A stretch of 64,000 nt of DNA from Skermania sp. ID1734. GTDB lineage: Bacteria; Actinomycetota; Actinomycetes; Mycobacteriales; Mycobacteriaceae. Made by a program: the position numbers and the translations under genes. Below, in pieces: positions 1-7,943 of the stretch. The stretch is taken from contig NZ_VLIY01000004.1 of NCBI RefSeq assembly GCF_007489285.1, positions 186,001-250,000 of the forward strand, written 5' to 3'. The notes below the pieces were generated by a model. That model saw nothing but the letters and a program-made list of their open reading frames with translations. It did not search any database and had not been told where the DNA came from. Positions within the stretch are counted from its first letter, which is position 1; each line of letters starts with the position of its first letter.

Positions 1-945
1 CTGCTGGAACTGCGGCACATCAAGCCGTCCCAGAACGGCACTGCGTTCCACTACCTGCCTGAAGCCGGTTCCCAACTGCCGCTGCCCATGCTGCAGTTCA
101 GCCTGCTCGGTGCATTCTGCCTGCTGGGCACCTTATGGCTGGTGGTCCGCTCGGGCTCGTCGCGGCGCGCACAGAGCCTGGGCGTCGGTGTGGTGGCCAT
201 CTACGTGTGGTCCTTCGCTTCGATGGCGTTCACCGCCCTCGGTAGCACCTTGCTGAGCTTCCGGCTGGAACCGATCCTGCTGGTGCTGCTCAGCGCCGCT
301 GGCACGTTCGGGTTCCTCGAGGCGTCGCGGGCAATATTCGCGTCCTTCGGCGACTCGGCGCGGATCAAGTTCGCGGCGCTGGCCCTTGGCATCATCGGCG
401 CGATCGCGTTCGCGCAGGACATTCCGCACACACTCGCCGCCGAGATCACCACGGCCTATACCGACACCGACGGCAACGGTCACCGCGCGGACGAGCGCCC
501 ACCGTCGGCAGTCGCGTACTACGGCAAGATCGACTCCGCGATCACCGACCAGCTCCGGAGACAGCGCGACCAAATCGTGGTCCTGACCGCGGACACCAGC
601 TTCCTCGCCTACTACCCCTACTACGGCTTTCAGGCGCTGACCTCGCATTACGCGAATCCGCTGGCGCACTTCAACGACCGCGCCGCCACGATCAAGCAGT
701 GGAGCGAACTCGGCACACCGAACGAACTGATCGATGCGCTGGACCACTGCCAGTGGCGGGCGCCGGATGTGTTTTTGTTCCGCCACTCCGCGGACGGGTA
801 CAGCCTGCGCCTGGCCGAGGACGTTTACCCGAACGATCCCAACGTGCGGCGATACACCGTCACATTCGGAAAGTCGCTGTTTGCTGACTCCCGGTTCGTC
901 GTCACCGACATCGGTCCTTTCACGCTCGTGACCAGAAACCGATAG
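1..945 (+). CDS. aftA: Galactan 5-O-arabinofuranosyltransferase AftA, 3' part only
   Basis: The reading frame is open from the first base of the window, so the start lies upstream. The visible 314 residues contain three or four hydrophobic membrane segments (about residues 30-135), then a soluble, extracytoplasmic C-terminal domain rich in Tyr, Asp and His. This two-part build and the position upstream of the emb genes match AftA, the GT-C enzyme that puts the first arabinofuranose on galactan using decaprenyl-phosphoryl-arabinose. In M. tuberculosis (Rv3792) embC follows directly; here a kinase gene starts 2 nt after the TAG stop, suggesting one transcript. The identification rests on family memory and context; the catalytic N-terminal half is not in the window. 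Confidence 0.85.
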   Translation: MLELRHIKPSQNGTAFHYLPEAGSQLPLPMLQFSLLGAFCLLGTLWLVVRSGSSRRAQSLGVGVVAIYVWSFASMAFTALGSTLLSFRLEPILLVLLSAAGTFGFLEASRAIFASFGDSARIKFAALALGIIGAIAFAQDIPHTLAAEITTAYTDTDGNGHRADERPPSAVAYYGKIDSAITDQLRRQRDQIVVLTADTSFLAYYPYYGFQALTSHYANPLAHFNDRAATIKQWSELGTPNELIDALDHCQWRAPDVFLFRHSADGYSLRLAEDVYPNDPNVRRYTVTFGKSLFADSRFVVTDIGPFTLVTRNR

Positions 946-947
946 CC

Positions 948-2150
948 ATGCTGGTGCCGGGCACGATCATCGCCGGCCGCTACCGCTTGACCGAACTGCT
1001 CGCGCGTGGCGGGATGGCCGATGTCTACATCGCCATCGATGAAACGTTGCGACGCCGCGTCGCCGTGAAGCTTTTCCGGCTTGATCCCCATGTCGGCGCC
1101 GACGAGCGTCGCGTGCAGAGCGAAATCCGCACTCTCGCAGCGTTGCATCACCCCGGACTGGTCACCGTGTTCGACGCCGGCGTCACCGACGACATCGGGC
1201 CGTTCCTCGTCATGGAACTGGTCGACGGGCCGACGCTGTCTCGCCAGCTTGCCGTCGGCCCGCTGCCTGCCGACGACACGATGCAGTTGGGCGCGGTGTT
1301 GGCCCGGACGCTGGCGTACGTCCACTCGAACGGCGTCATTCACCGAGACATCAAGCCGGCCAACATCTTGCTCGACTCGACGAACGGCATGGCTCCGAAA
1401 CTCGCCGATTTCGGCATCGCCCGACTACTCGACAGCGCCCGTCTTACCGACCAGGGCGTGACGGTCGGAACGGCCAACTACCTCAGTCCCGAACAGGTCC
1501 GCGACGAACCCGTCGGGCCGCCCGCCGACATCTACGCACTCGGACTCGTACTCATCGAATGCGTGACAGGCCAGGCCGTGTATCCCGGCGGCGGCTCGGA
1601 GGCCGCCCTCGCCCGACTGCAGCGAGGGCCGGCGATTCCGGCTGGGCTGCCGGAGCAGCTGTCCGCCGTCCTGACCATGATGACGCGCGACGATCCCGGG
1701 CAGCGACCGACCGCGGCAGAGGTGGCCGAGCGTCTCGGAGGTGCCAGCCGGCCCATCGCGACCATGGTCGCAACCCGTCCCGTCGGTGCCACAACCCCGC
1801 CAACCACCGTTGCGATACCCCGACGACCAGTGCGGCTCCGCCTGTTGTTGCTGGCCGCAGCCGTCCTGGCCATGCTGCTCATCGCCATCGTCGTGTTCGC
1901 CGCGCGTACCGGCAAGGAGAAGGCGCCCGCGCCGGCGGTACCCCCGACCAGCGTCGTGCCGGTAAGTTCGTCGCTGCCGCCGCCGCCGACATCCGAGCCG
2001 GCTGCGGTGCTGCCCGGGACCGCGCCAGTTTCTGCGGGGCCACCGATATCTGCTGCGCCACCGATGTCCCCGACACCGCCCGCGCACCCGGGTAAGGACA
2101 AAAACCCCGGCCACGGTAATCCGGGCAAGGGTCACGGTCACAACAAGTAG
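948..2150 (+). CDS. Membrane Ser/Thr protein kinase (PknB-like), adjacent to aftA
   Basis: The 400-residue protein has an N-terminal Hanks-type kinase domain (about 12-265) with ATP-binding Lys41, the catalytic HRDIKPAN loop (Asp134), DFG (Asp154) and an APE-like segment. An Arg-rich juxtamembrane stretch leads to one membrane helix at about 295-318, then an extracytoplasmic Pro/Ser/Thr-rich region ending in a Gly/Lys/His-rich tail with no PASTA or other known sensor domain. All catalytic residues are present, so it should be active. It starts 2 nt after aftA without a clear ribosome binding site, which suggests translational coupling. M. tuberculosis PknH controls embCAB through EmbR phosphorylation, so a role in controlling arabinan synthesis is plausible but is inference from location. 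Confidence 0.93.
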   Translation: MLVPGTIIAGRYRLTELLARGGMADVYIAIDETLRRRVAVKLFRLDPHVGADERRVQSEIRTLAALHHPGLVTVFDAGVTDDIGPFLVMELVDGPTLSRQLAVGPLPADDTMQLGAVLARTLAYVHSNGVIHRDIKPANILLDSTNGMAPKLADFGIARLLDSARLTDQGVTVGTANYLSPEQVRDEPVGPPADIYALGLVLIECVTGQAVYPGGGSEAALARLQRGPAIPAGLPEQLSAVLTMMTRDDPGQRPTAAEVAERLGGASRPIATMVATRPVGATTPPTTVAIPRRPVRLRLLLLAAAVLAMLLIAIVVFAARTGKEKAPAPAVPPTSVVPVSSSLPPPPTSEPAAVLPGTAPVSAGPPISAAPPMSPTPPAHPGKDKNPGHGNPGKGHGHNK

Positions 2151-2196
2151 CCGGTCAAAGCGGATGTTTGCGACGTAAAGAATCGTCGGAGCGCGG

Positions 2197-3084
2197 CTAC
2201 TGCGCAGAGATGTCAATGGCCTCAATAAGGGTTTGGAGCCAGTCCGCGGCACGGTGCACGTCCGGGACCACGTCATTTCCGAGGCGACTCGCAGCGGCGG
2301 CGTAGAGGGCGGGCCAGGCCGGCCAGATTCGGATAGTTGGTGGCCACGAATGACGTTGGCGGCTGGTAAAAATCTCGACACAGGCGGTGCGAATGGACGC
2401 GAGTTCATCGTCGTTGACTACCAAGGTGAGTAACTGCAAGTCGATGAGGTCGCGGGCGCGGTCGTTTTCGATCACACCGTCGAGTGGGTCGGTACAGGCG
2501 TGGATTTTCTGCGCGATTTGGTACCGCAAGGAGAGGCAGTAGACGGGGCCTCGGGGCGCCAGACCGATGGTGTCGTACTCGTCAACCGTGATCCGGTCGT
2601 GTTCGTCTCCTGAATTGCCTTCGGCTTGGCCAACTTCGACTGGAACTGTCGCAAACGGCTTGCCGAGGTAGTCGAGCTTGACCTCGAACCGGCGGGGTTT
2701 GATCAGCAACCCGGGAATGTTGATCTCGGTTTCACGTGTCAACCGTCCGGTGAAGCCGCCCCAACCGGCATCGAGCAGTCCGCGGGCTTGAGCCACGAAC
2801 CTGTCGACATTCCCCCGAACGGCTACATCGAGGTCTTTCGACAGTCGGGCCGGCGCCGTACCGCGGCGCAGGTCGATGGCGGTTCCGCCTTTTATCAGGA
2901 CCGGCGGCCCATCGGTGCCGAGATCTGCGCCGAGGAAGATCTCGTTGAGAACGAGTGCCGCGAGTCGTCGTTGGACCCTTGTCTCGACTTGGCGGACATC
3001 GCGCGCGCGGTTGCGTAGTCGGGCACGCAGGGAGGCAATATTCGGAGGTGGCATGCCCGGTTGGGAGCCCCTGGAATCACGCAC
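2197..3084 (-). CDS. AbiEii/MenT-type nucleotidyltransferase toxin
   Basis: The 295-residue protein has the nucleotidyltransferase core seen in AbiEii toxins: LIKGGTAIDLR near residue 63 (Lys-Gly-Gly) followed by SKDLDV (Asp-x-Asp metal ligands) about 20 residues later. Length and gene order match the mycobacterial MenA-MenT (Rv1044-Rv1045) pair. MenT3 of M. tuberculosis blocks growth by adding pyrimidine nucleotides to the 3' end of tRNAs; whether this toxin does the same is inference. The GTG start overlaps the antitoxin stop by 8 bp; an ATG ten codons later (3054) is an alternative start. It lies between aftA-kinase and the emb genes, a block that is contiguous in M. tuberculosis, so it was probably acquired. 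Confidence 0.88.
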   Translation of the reverse strand: MRDSRGSQPGMPPPNIASLRARLRNRARDVRQVETRVQRRLAALVLNEIFLGADLGTDGPPVLIKGGTAIDLRRGTAPARLSKDLDVAVRGNVDRFVAQARGLLDAGWGGFTGRLTRETEINIPGLLIKPRRFEVKLDYLGKPFATVPVEVGQAEGNSGDEHDRITVDEYDTIGLAPRGPVYCLSLRYQIAQKIHACTDPLDGVIENDRARDLIDLQLLTLVVNDDELASIRTACVEIFTSRQRHSWPPTIRIWPAWPALYAAAASRLGNDVVPDVHRAADWLQTLIEAIDISAQ

Positions 3085-3652
3085 GGGCGGCCGTCGAGGT
3101 CAGATGTCGGCGCGCGCGCACTTGCGCCTCCAGCTCCTGCGCCTGGTCCTCTGTCAGGTAGCCCTCGCGACGGCCTGTCTCACAGGCTTGCAAAAGTAGT
3201 CGGGTGTCCGTGCCCAAGGAGAGGCAATCCTGGATCGAGTTCGCAACGCGGACGACCGGCACACCGTCAACCTGGGTGATTGCAGTCGGCTCGATGGCGC
3301 GCCGCCAGATCCGATATAGCTCGCCGCCACGGCGGCGCGGGGCGTACTCGCGCGGGACCGTGACATGAATCAGCGGCGGATTTACGTCGCACAGCTCTAG
3401 TAGATCCAGTGCGGACTCGTGCGAGATGACCCCTCGCCCGCGCGTCCAGGCGACGGCTTCGGCGTAGGACGCAAGCGGCCCAGAGGCGAGAATGGGGACA
3501 CGGTAGACGCCCTGCGCCGAGTGCTCCAACCTGCCCCTGGCCGCCAGCTTGCGGAGCTGAGTGGGGTCGATCCCGGCCGCGACAGCATCCGCGACCGTGA
3601 CATAGCCGTGGTTGTCCACGGCTATGTCAAGCACACGGTCGAACGCGGTCAT
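3077..3652 (-). CDS. AbiEi/MenA-type antitoxin, transcriptional autoregulator
   Basis: The 191-residue protein opens with a winged-helix-like segment (DRVLDIAVDNHGYVTVADAV, then IDPTQLRKLAARGRL) and a C-terminal domain typical of the AbiEi_4 type IV antitoxins, placed directly upstream of and overlapping the nucleotidyltransferase toxin by 8 bp. AbiEi proteins counter the toxin and repress their own promoter by binding inverted repeats. The ATG at 3652 was chosen over a TTG two codons upstream because it abuts a perfect inverted repeat (3653-3687) that looks like the operator. No Shine-Dalgarno sequence precedes it, so the mRNA may be leaderless. A 14-bp-arm hairpin lies inside the first 20 codons. 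Confidence 0.88.
   Translation of the reverse strand: MTAFDRVLDIAVDNHGYVTVADAVAAGIDPTQLRKLAARGRLEHSAQGVYRVPILASGPLASYAEAVAWTRGRGVISHESALDLLELCDVNPPLIHVTVPREYAPRRRGGELYRIWRRAIEPTAITQVDGVPVVRVANSIQDCLSLGTDTRLLLQACETGRREGYLTEDQAQELEAQVRARRHLTSTAARA
3598..3629. repeat. Perfect 14-bp inverted repeat inside the antitoxin coding start
   Basis: Arms 3598-3611 and 3616-3629 are exact reverse complements (TGACATAGCCGTGG) around a TTGT centre. It lies within codons about 8-18 of the antitoxin gene. It could be a second operator for the AbiEi-like protein or an mRNA hairpin limiting translation; both are inference. Confidence 0.85.
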
Positions 3653-3687
3653 GTGCAATACCGTACCAAAAATGCATGGTATTGCAC
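3653..3687. promoter_or_regulatory. Candidate operator of the toxin-antitoxin operon
   Basis: Perfect 10-bp inverted repeat GTGCAATACC / GGTATTGCAC with a 15-nt A/T-rich spacer, ending one base before the antitoxin ATG. AbiEi antitoxins of the S. agalactiae type bind inverted repeats in their own promoter, so this is the natural autoregulatory site. The match of arms is seen directly; binding is inference. Confidence 0.7.
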
Positions 3688-3771
3688 ACCAAATTGCCGA
3701 CTAGGAGCGCATAGTCCACGCCGAGCGCGGCCCAGAGAGCATGGCTTAAGAGATTTCTCAGCAGTCGTTAC

Positions 3772-4188
3772 TCACGGACGGTAGTTCACTATTCGTGGGT
3801 TGGATCCGTTTCCCGCGTCGATGTGGATTTCGCCTCTTGGCGCGTTGACTTGCACTTCAACCATGACCGCATGATCGGGATTCGGATAGTAATGGAGGAC
3901 AGTCAGCGCATTGGGCGGCGAAACACTGAACCGAGCACCGTGCTGGCAATCTCTGCTTATCGCAATGTGCCACTGTCCAGGCGGCAGCTGGAGGTAGGAA
4001 AGCTTCGTCGCATCGAACACGACCGGCCATTCCAACCCAAAGTCGATTCCGCAATAGATGTAAGGCTTCTCCATGGGGAAGGGTAGGGGCGTCGTCGCGG
4101 GCAAATTCGCCGAGTCCTCAGACAGGCCGCATGAGGACAGCGAGCCGATAATCGCCGTCAAACAGAACGACTGGACAATCCGCGACAT
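3772..4188 (-). CDS. Small lipoprotein of unknown function
   Basis: The 138-residue protein starts with a signal peptide (MSRIVQSFCLTAIIGSLSSC) whose LSSC is a lipobox, predicting lipidation at Cys20 and export. The rest is a soluble domain with no family I recognise; it contains scattered aromatic residues and only two further cysteines (near YCGIDF and RDCQH) that could form a disulfide. The ATG at 4188 was chosen because it directly precedes the signal peptide; an in-frame extension upstream has no signal features. Codons ATA, AGA and CTA occur, which are nearly absent from the neighbouring envelope genes, suggesting recent transfer together with the adjacent toxin-antitoxin genes. Confidence 0.75.
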   Translation of the reverse strand: MSRIVQSFCLTAIIGSLSSCGLSEDSANLPATTPLPFPMEKPYIYCGIDFGLEWPVVFDATKLSYLQLPPGQWHIAISRDCQHGARFSVSPPNALTVLHYYPNPDHAVMVEVQVNAPRGEIHIDAGNGSNPRIVNYRP

Positions 4189-4350
4189 GCCGGACAGTCT
4201 GATCCTGCCCTGGAATTCGCCATCACAAGGACTACACAGATTTCCGTCCCTGGAACGCATGCGATTGGGAATCACGCACAATTTCTACGCCGTCGCCACT
4301 TGTCTAAGGCCTCTCAGACTCAAAGTCACGCCACAGTCATCGCGCCGAAC

Positions 4351-5847
4351 TCACGCGATCGAATACGCCTCCAGCGGAAACTTGCCCGCCTCCCGAATCG
4401 CGTTCAGGGTCGAGGTCGGCCGCAGAATGACCGCTTCACCGTGCTGGTTGATGTAGTACGTCCGCGACGTCGCGCAGCTGCCCAGGTAGAAAACCGAATC
4501 GCCGAGCTTGTTCGTCATCCGGTCGAGGAACTCGGTGTTGGCGTCCTCGGTCACCTCGAACGTGGTCGCGTTTCGGCGAGCCAACTCGCCGAACAACCGC
4601 TTGATGTGGCGCATCTGCGTTTCGATCGTGGTGAAGTACGACAAGCCGCTGTACGAATAGGGACTCGACAGTGTCAGGTAATTGGGGAAATAGGGCACCG
4701 CCACGCCTTCGAAGGCCTGGAAGCGGTTGTCGCGCCACCACTTACCGAGGTTGCGTCCTTCGCGGCCGATGATTTCGAACGCGGGAAAGTTGACGTCCCA
4801 GATGTTGAAGCCGGTGGCTAGGACCAGCGTGTCGATCTCGGTGACGCGGCCGTCGGTGGTGACGATCCCGTGCGGTTCGATCCGCTCGATGCGGTGGGTT
4901 TCCACCTGCACGTTGCGCTTGGTCAGGGCCGGGTAGTAACTGTTGGAAAACGTTGGCCGCTTACAGCCGAAGTCGTAGTCGGGCGTCAGTTTTCGGCGCA
5001 GCTTTGCGTCGCGAACCTGCACCAGCATGTGGGCCCGCGCGAGCAGTTCGGCGCCCTTGTTGAGCACCTTCGCCTGCCGGTAATGCAGGACGGCGCTCAC
5101 CATCATCAACTCCAGCGCACTGGTATTGACCATTCGTGCGGCCTGCTGGGTCACCGGGATACGGGCGAAAAGCTGTTGCACCACACCGGGAATCGGGGCG
5201 TCGATCTTGGGCACCACCCAAATTGGCGTTCGCTGGAACACCGTCAGCGCCTTGGCCTTTCGGGCAAGCTCGGGAATGAGTTGCACTGCGGTCGCGCCGG
5301 TCCCAATGATCGCTACGCGGCGGCCGGTTGCGTCATAGCTGTCGTCCCAGTCCGCGGTGTGGACGATCTTGCCGGCGAACGAGTCGATGCCCTCGATGTC
5401 GGGAGTATTGGGCTGCGACAGGTAACCCGTTGCGGTCACCAGGAATCGGGCGGTCAGCGTTTCGCCACCGGCGAGGGTGACCACCCAGCATCGGGCTTCC
5501 TCGTCCCAGCGTGCGCCGTCGACTTCTGCGTTGAAGCGCATGTGCCGACGCAGGTCGTATTTGTCGGCGACATGGTCGGCATACTTTTTCAGTTCTGCTC
5601 CGGGGGCGAACAAGCGCGACCAGAACGGATTCGGCTCGAAGGAATACGAGTAGGTGACCGAGGCGATGTCGACGGCAAGCCCCGGATACCGGTTGACGTG
5701 CCACGTGCCGCCGAGGTCATCCTCCCGGTCCAGGATCGCGAAATTTTCGAATCCGAGTCGCTTGAGTTCGATGGCGGCGCCCATGCCGCCGAATCCCGCG
5801 CCGACGATGAGGGCCTGGTACGTCGGGCTGTTCCGTTCAGTGGCCAT
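4351..5847 (-). CDS. Baeyer-Villiger-type flavin monooxygenase
   Basis: The 498-residue protein has an N-terminal FAD site (GAGFGGMGAAIELKRLG, about 13-29), the Baeyer-Villiger fingerprint FxGxxxHxxxW as FAGKIVHTADW (about 155-165), and the NADPH site GTGATAVQLIPELA just after it. This predicts insertion of oxygen next to a ketone, as in EthA and related mycobacterial enzymes; the substrate cannot be read from sequence. The ATG at 5847 has AAGG upstream at proper spacing. It diverges from the membrane glycosyltransferase-like gene at 6098 with a 250-bp gap that holds a dispersed hairpin repeat. Enzymes of this family can activate ethionamide-type prodrugs; that is not shown here. Confidence 0.9.
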   Translation of the reverse strand: MATERNSPTYQALIVGAGFGGMGAAIELKRLGFENFAILDREDDLGGTWHVNRYPGLAVDIASVTYSYSFEPNPFWSRLFAPGAELKKYADHVADKYDLRRHMRFNAEVDGARWDEEARCWVVTLAGGETLTARFLVTATGYLSQPNTPDIEGIDSFAGKIVHTADWDDSYDATGRRVAIIGTGATAVQLIPELARKAKALTVFQRTPIWVVPKIDAPIPGVVQQLFARIPVTQQAARMVNTSALELMMVSAVLHYRQAKVLNKGAELLARAHMLVQVRDAKLRRKLTPDYDFGCKRPTFSNSYYPALTKRNVQVETHRIERIEPHGIVTTDGRVTEIDTLVLATGFNIWDVNFPAFEIIGREGRNLGKWWRDNRFQAFEGVAVPYFPNYLTLSSPYSYSGLSYFTTIETQMRHIKRLFGELARRNATTFEVTEDANTEFLDRMTNKLGDSVFYLGSCATSRTYYINQHGEAVILRPTSTLNAIREAGKFPLEAYSIA

Positions 5848-5927
5848 CGCACACCTTCTGGCGTTCCAGCAGCATGCACTGACATGCCGCTCTGTATGTA
5901 AACGACGGTAGCACCGCTTTACCCAGT

Positions 5928-5984
5928 GGAAGCAGGGCTCCCCTACTGCACGCTGACGCAAGTAGGGGTCCCCGGCTTCCGTGG
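5928..5984. repeat. Dispersed hairpin repeat, copy A
   Basis: This 57-bp intergenic block aligns without gaps with 39520-39576 (44 of 57 positions identical by eye). It can fold: outer GGAAGC pairs with GCTTCC and inner CCCTACT with AGTAGGG around GCACGCTGACGCA. It lies in the promoter region between the monooxygenase and the membrane protein at 6098. The two copies have compensating differences in parts of the stem, which suggests a structured interspersed element rather than chance. Confidence 0.7.
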
Positions 5985-6097
5985 TGCCGCACGCCGGCGT
6001 CGCGCGTCGGTGTCGCGCCAGGCGCACGCGCAAACCCGACGATTCGGCCGAACAGCGTCGCATCGGTAAACTCGACGCGACCAGGTCTGGAGGACGT

Positions 6098-7873
6098 GTG
6101 ACGCAGGTGCAGGAGAGGCTCAGCCTCGCGACCAGCACCGTTGACCGCACCACACCCATCAAACGCCGCTGGTTGTGGCCCGATTGGATCGCCGCTGTCG
6201 TCTACCTCACCGCCGCCGGCGCGGTCCTGTCCGGCCAGTGGCGCGATCTCACCAACGGCTACCTGGCCAAGAGCGGCCAGGACCAGACGATGTGGGAATG
6301 GTTCTTCGCGGTAGCGGCGCACTCGGTGGCGCACCTGGAGAATCCGCTCGGCACGACGCTGCAGAACTTCCCACTCGGCGTGAACATGATGGCCAACACG
6401 GCCATGTTCGGGGTCAGCATCCCGCTCGCGCCGATCACCCTGGCGTTCGGCCCGACGGTGACGTTTGCGCTGGTCCTGACGCTCGGGCTGTTCAGCACCG
6501 CGCTGGCGTGGTACTGGCTGTTCTCCCGCCACCTGGTCAGTCGGGGGGCGGCGTTTCTGGGCGGGGCCCTGTGCGGCTTCTGTCCGGCGATGGTTTCGCA
6601 CGCCAACGCGCACCCGAACTTCGTGGTCCTTCCCCTGCTGCCGATCATCGCGTCGCTGTTGCTGCGCATCGTCAACGGCGACGCCCGGCCGCGCCGGTCC
6701 GGCCTAGCGCTCGGCTTGCTGATTGCGGCGCAGATCGCGCTGGGTGAGGAACCGCTGCTCATCTTCGCCGTTGCTTTCGCGATCTTCGCGGCCACCTATT
6801 ACCTCAGCGCCGCACGGGGCGAACGGCGAGCCGGCATCCGGGCCGCTCGCCAGCGCCTCGCACGGCCATTGGCGATAGCGGCGGCCGTGGCACTCGCGCT
6901 GACCTGCGTGCCGTTGTGGTGGCAGTTCTTCGGCGCGCAGAGTTACCGGTCGATCGACCACGGGATGATGGGGAACGACCTGAAGTCGCTCGTCCAGTTC
7001 CCGTCTGAATCGCTCGGCGGCATGTTCTCGCCGGGACAGAACGTGGCGATCAACCCAACCGAAGAAAACGCCTACTTCGGCTGGCCGCTGCTGCTCTTGG
7101 TGACGATCACCGCCATTTGGCTGTGGCGTAACCGCATCGCCCGGGCCGCGACCGTCACTCTCCTAGTGACCGCGGTGCTGTCGCTGGGCAGCGAACTGCA
7201 GATCGGCAAGCGCTCGACCGGCATCCCGCTGCCCTGGCGCTGGGTGGGCAATCTGCCGTTGCTCGAGTCAGTGCTGGAAACCCGGTTTGCGATGGCAGCG
7301 GTGCCGGCCATCGCGATCGTGCTGATGCTGGCCACCGACCGGGTTTTCCGCCGCGGCGACCGGTCGTTGCCGCTGCTGTGGAGCGCCGGTCTGGCGCTGA
7401 GCCTGGTTCCGCTGGTTCCGACAGTGCTGCCGGTGATCGAGCGCAGCCCCACCCCCGACTTCTTCACCTCCGGGGACTGGCGGCCGTACCTGCATGGTGG
7501 ATCTATGGTGATCGTGCCGCTACCACGCCCGGAGCACGCCGACGCGCTGCGCTGGCAGCGGGAAAGCGACTTCGGATTCCCGATCGCCGCGGGATATTTC
7601 GTCGGCCCGGTGGGCGCGGAGAAGAAGGGCAAATACGGCCCGGAGGACCGCCCGACCGCGCTGCTGCTGCGCAAAGTCCAGCGCACCGGCGCGGTGCCGG
7701 ACATCGACGCGGCCACCCGCGCGCAGGCGGCCAAAGACCTCAGCTTCTGGCGCGCCGACGTGGTGGTCCTGCCACCGGGCGAGAATAATCCGGCGCTGCG
7801 CGACACCGTGCAGCGACTGCTCGGCCGACCGGGCCGGCAGGTCGACGACGTATGGGTATGGGACGTGCGCTGA
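6098..7873 (+). CDS. Polytopic membrane protein, GT-C glycosyltransferase-like
   Basis: The 591-residue protein has about ten hydrophobic segments, starting at residues 25-45 and ending near 470, followed by a soluble C-terminal domain of about 120 residues. A conserved acidic patch (SGQDQTMWEW) sits in the first predicted outer loop, where GT-C enzymes keep their catalytic Asp. No closer family is recognised. GTG at 6098 is chosen because GGAGGA lies 4 nt upstream and the preceding codons look non-coding. It ends 67 nt before embC, so a role in wall glycan synthesis with a polyprenyl-phosphate sugar donor is reasonable but inferred. In M. tuberculosis no such gene lies between aftA and embC. 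Confidence 0.75.
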   Translation: MTQVQERLSLATSTVDRTTPIKRRWLWPDWIAAVVYLTAAGAVLSGQWRDLTNGYLAKSGQDQTMWEWFFAVAAHSVAHLENPLGTTLQNFPLGVNMMANTAMFGVSIPLAPITLAFGPTVTFALVLTLGLFSTALAWYWLFSRHLVSRGAAFLGGALCGFCPAMVSHANAHPNFVVLPLLPIIASLLLRIVNGDARPRRSGLALGLLIAAQIALGEEPLLIFAVAFAIFAATYYLSAARGERRAGIRAARQRLARPLAIAAAVALALTCVPLWWQFFGAQSYRSIDHGMMGNDLKSLVQFPSESLGGMFSPGQNVAINPTEENAYFGWPLLLLVTITAIWLWRNRIARAATVTLLVTAVLSLGSELQIGKRSTGIPLPWRWVGNLPLLESVLETRFAMAAVPAIAIVLMLATDRVFRRGDRSLPLLWSAGLALSLVPLVPTVLPVIERSPTPDFFTSGDWRPYLHGGSMVIVPLPRPEHADALRWQRESDFGFPIAAGYFVGPVGAEKKGKYGPEDRPTALLLRKVQRTGAVPDIDAATRAQAAKDLSFWRADVVVLPPGENNPALRDTVQRLLGRPGRQVDDVWVWDVR

Positions 7874-7926
7874 ACGGCGCTCGACACAACACCGACCGGC
7901 ATCAGGATTTGCTCAGTCTCGGCCGA

Positions 7927-7943
7927 TACCATCTGGCCTTGTG
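7927..7943 (+). promoter_or_regulatory. Leaderless promoter of embC
   Basis: A -10 element TACCAT (7927-7932) lies 8 nt before the GTG start at 7941, with no Shine-Dalgarno sequence. This spacing fits leaderless transcription, common in mycobacteria with TANNNT -10 boxes. The block GGCCGATACCATCTG is repeated almost exactly before the next emb gene. Confidence 0.6.

Noticed and set aside
5731-5770. TTCGAATCC word resembling a tRNA T-loop
   Set aside because: It lies inside the monooxygenase coding sequence and no acceptor or anticodon stem surrounds it. No tRNA was found in the window.
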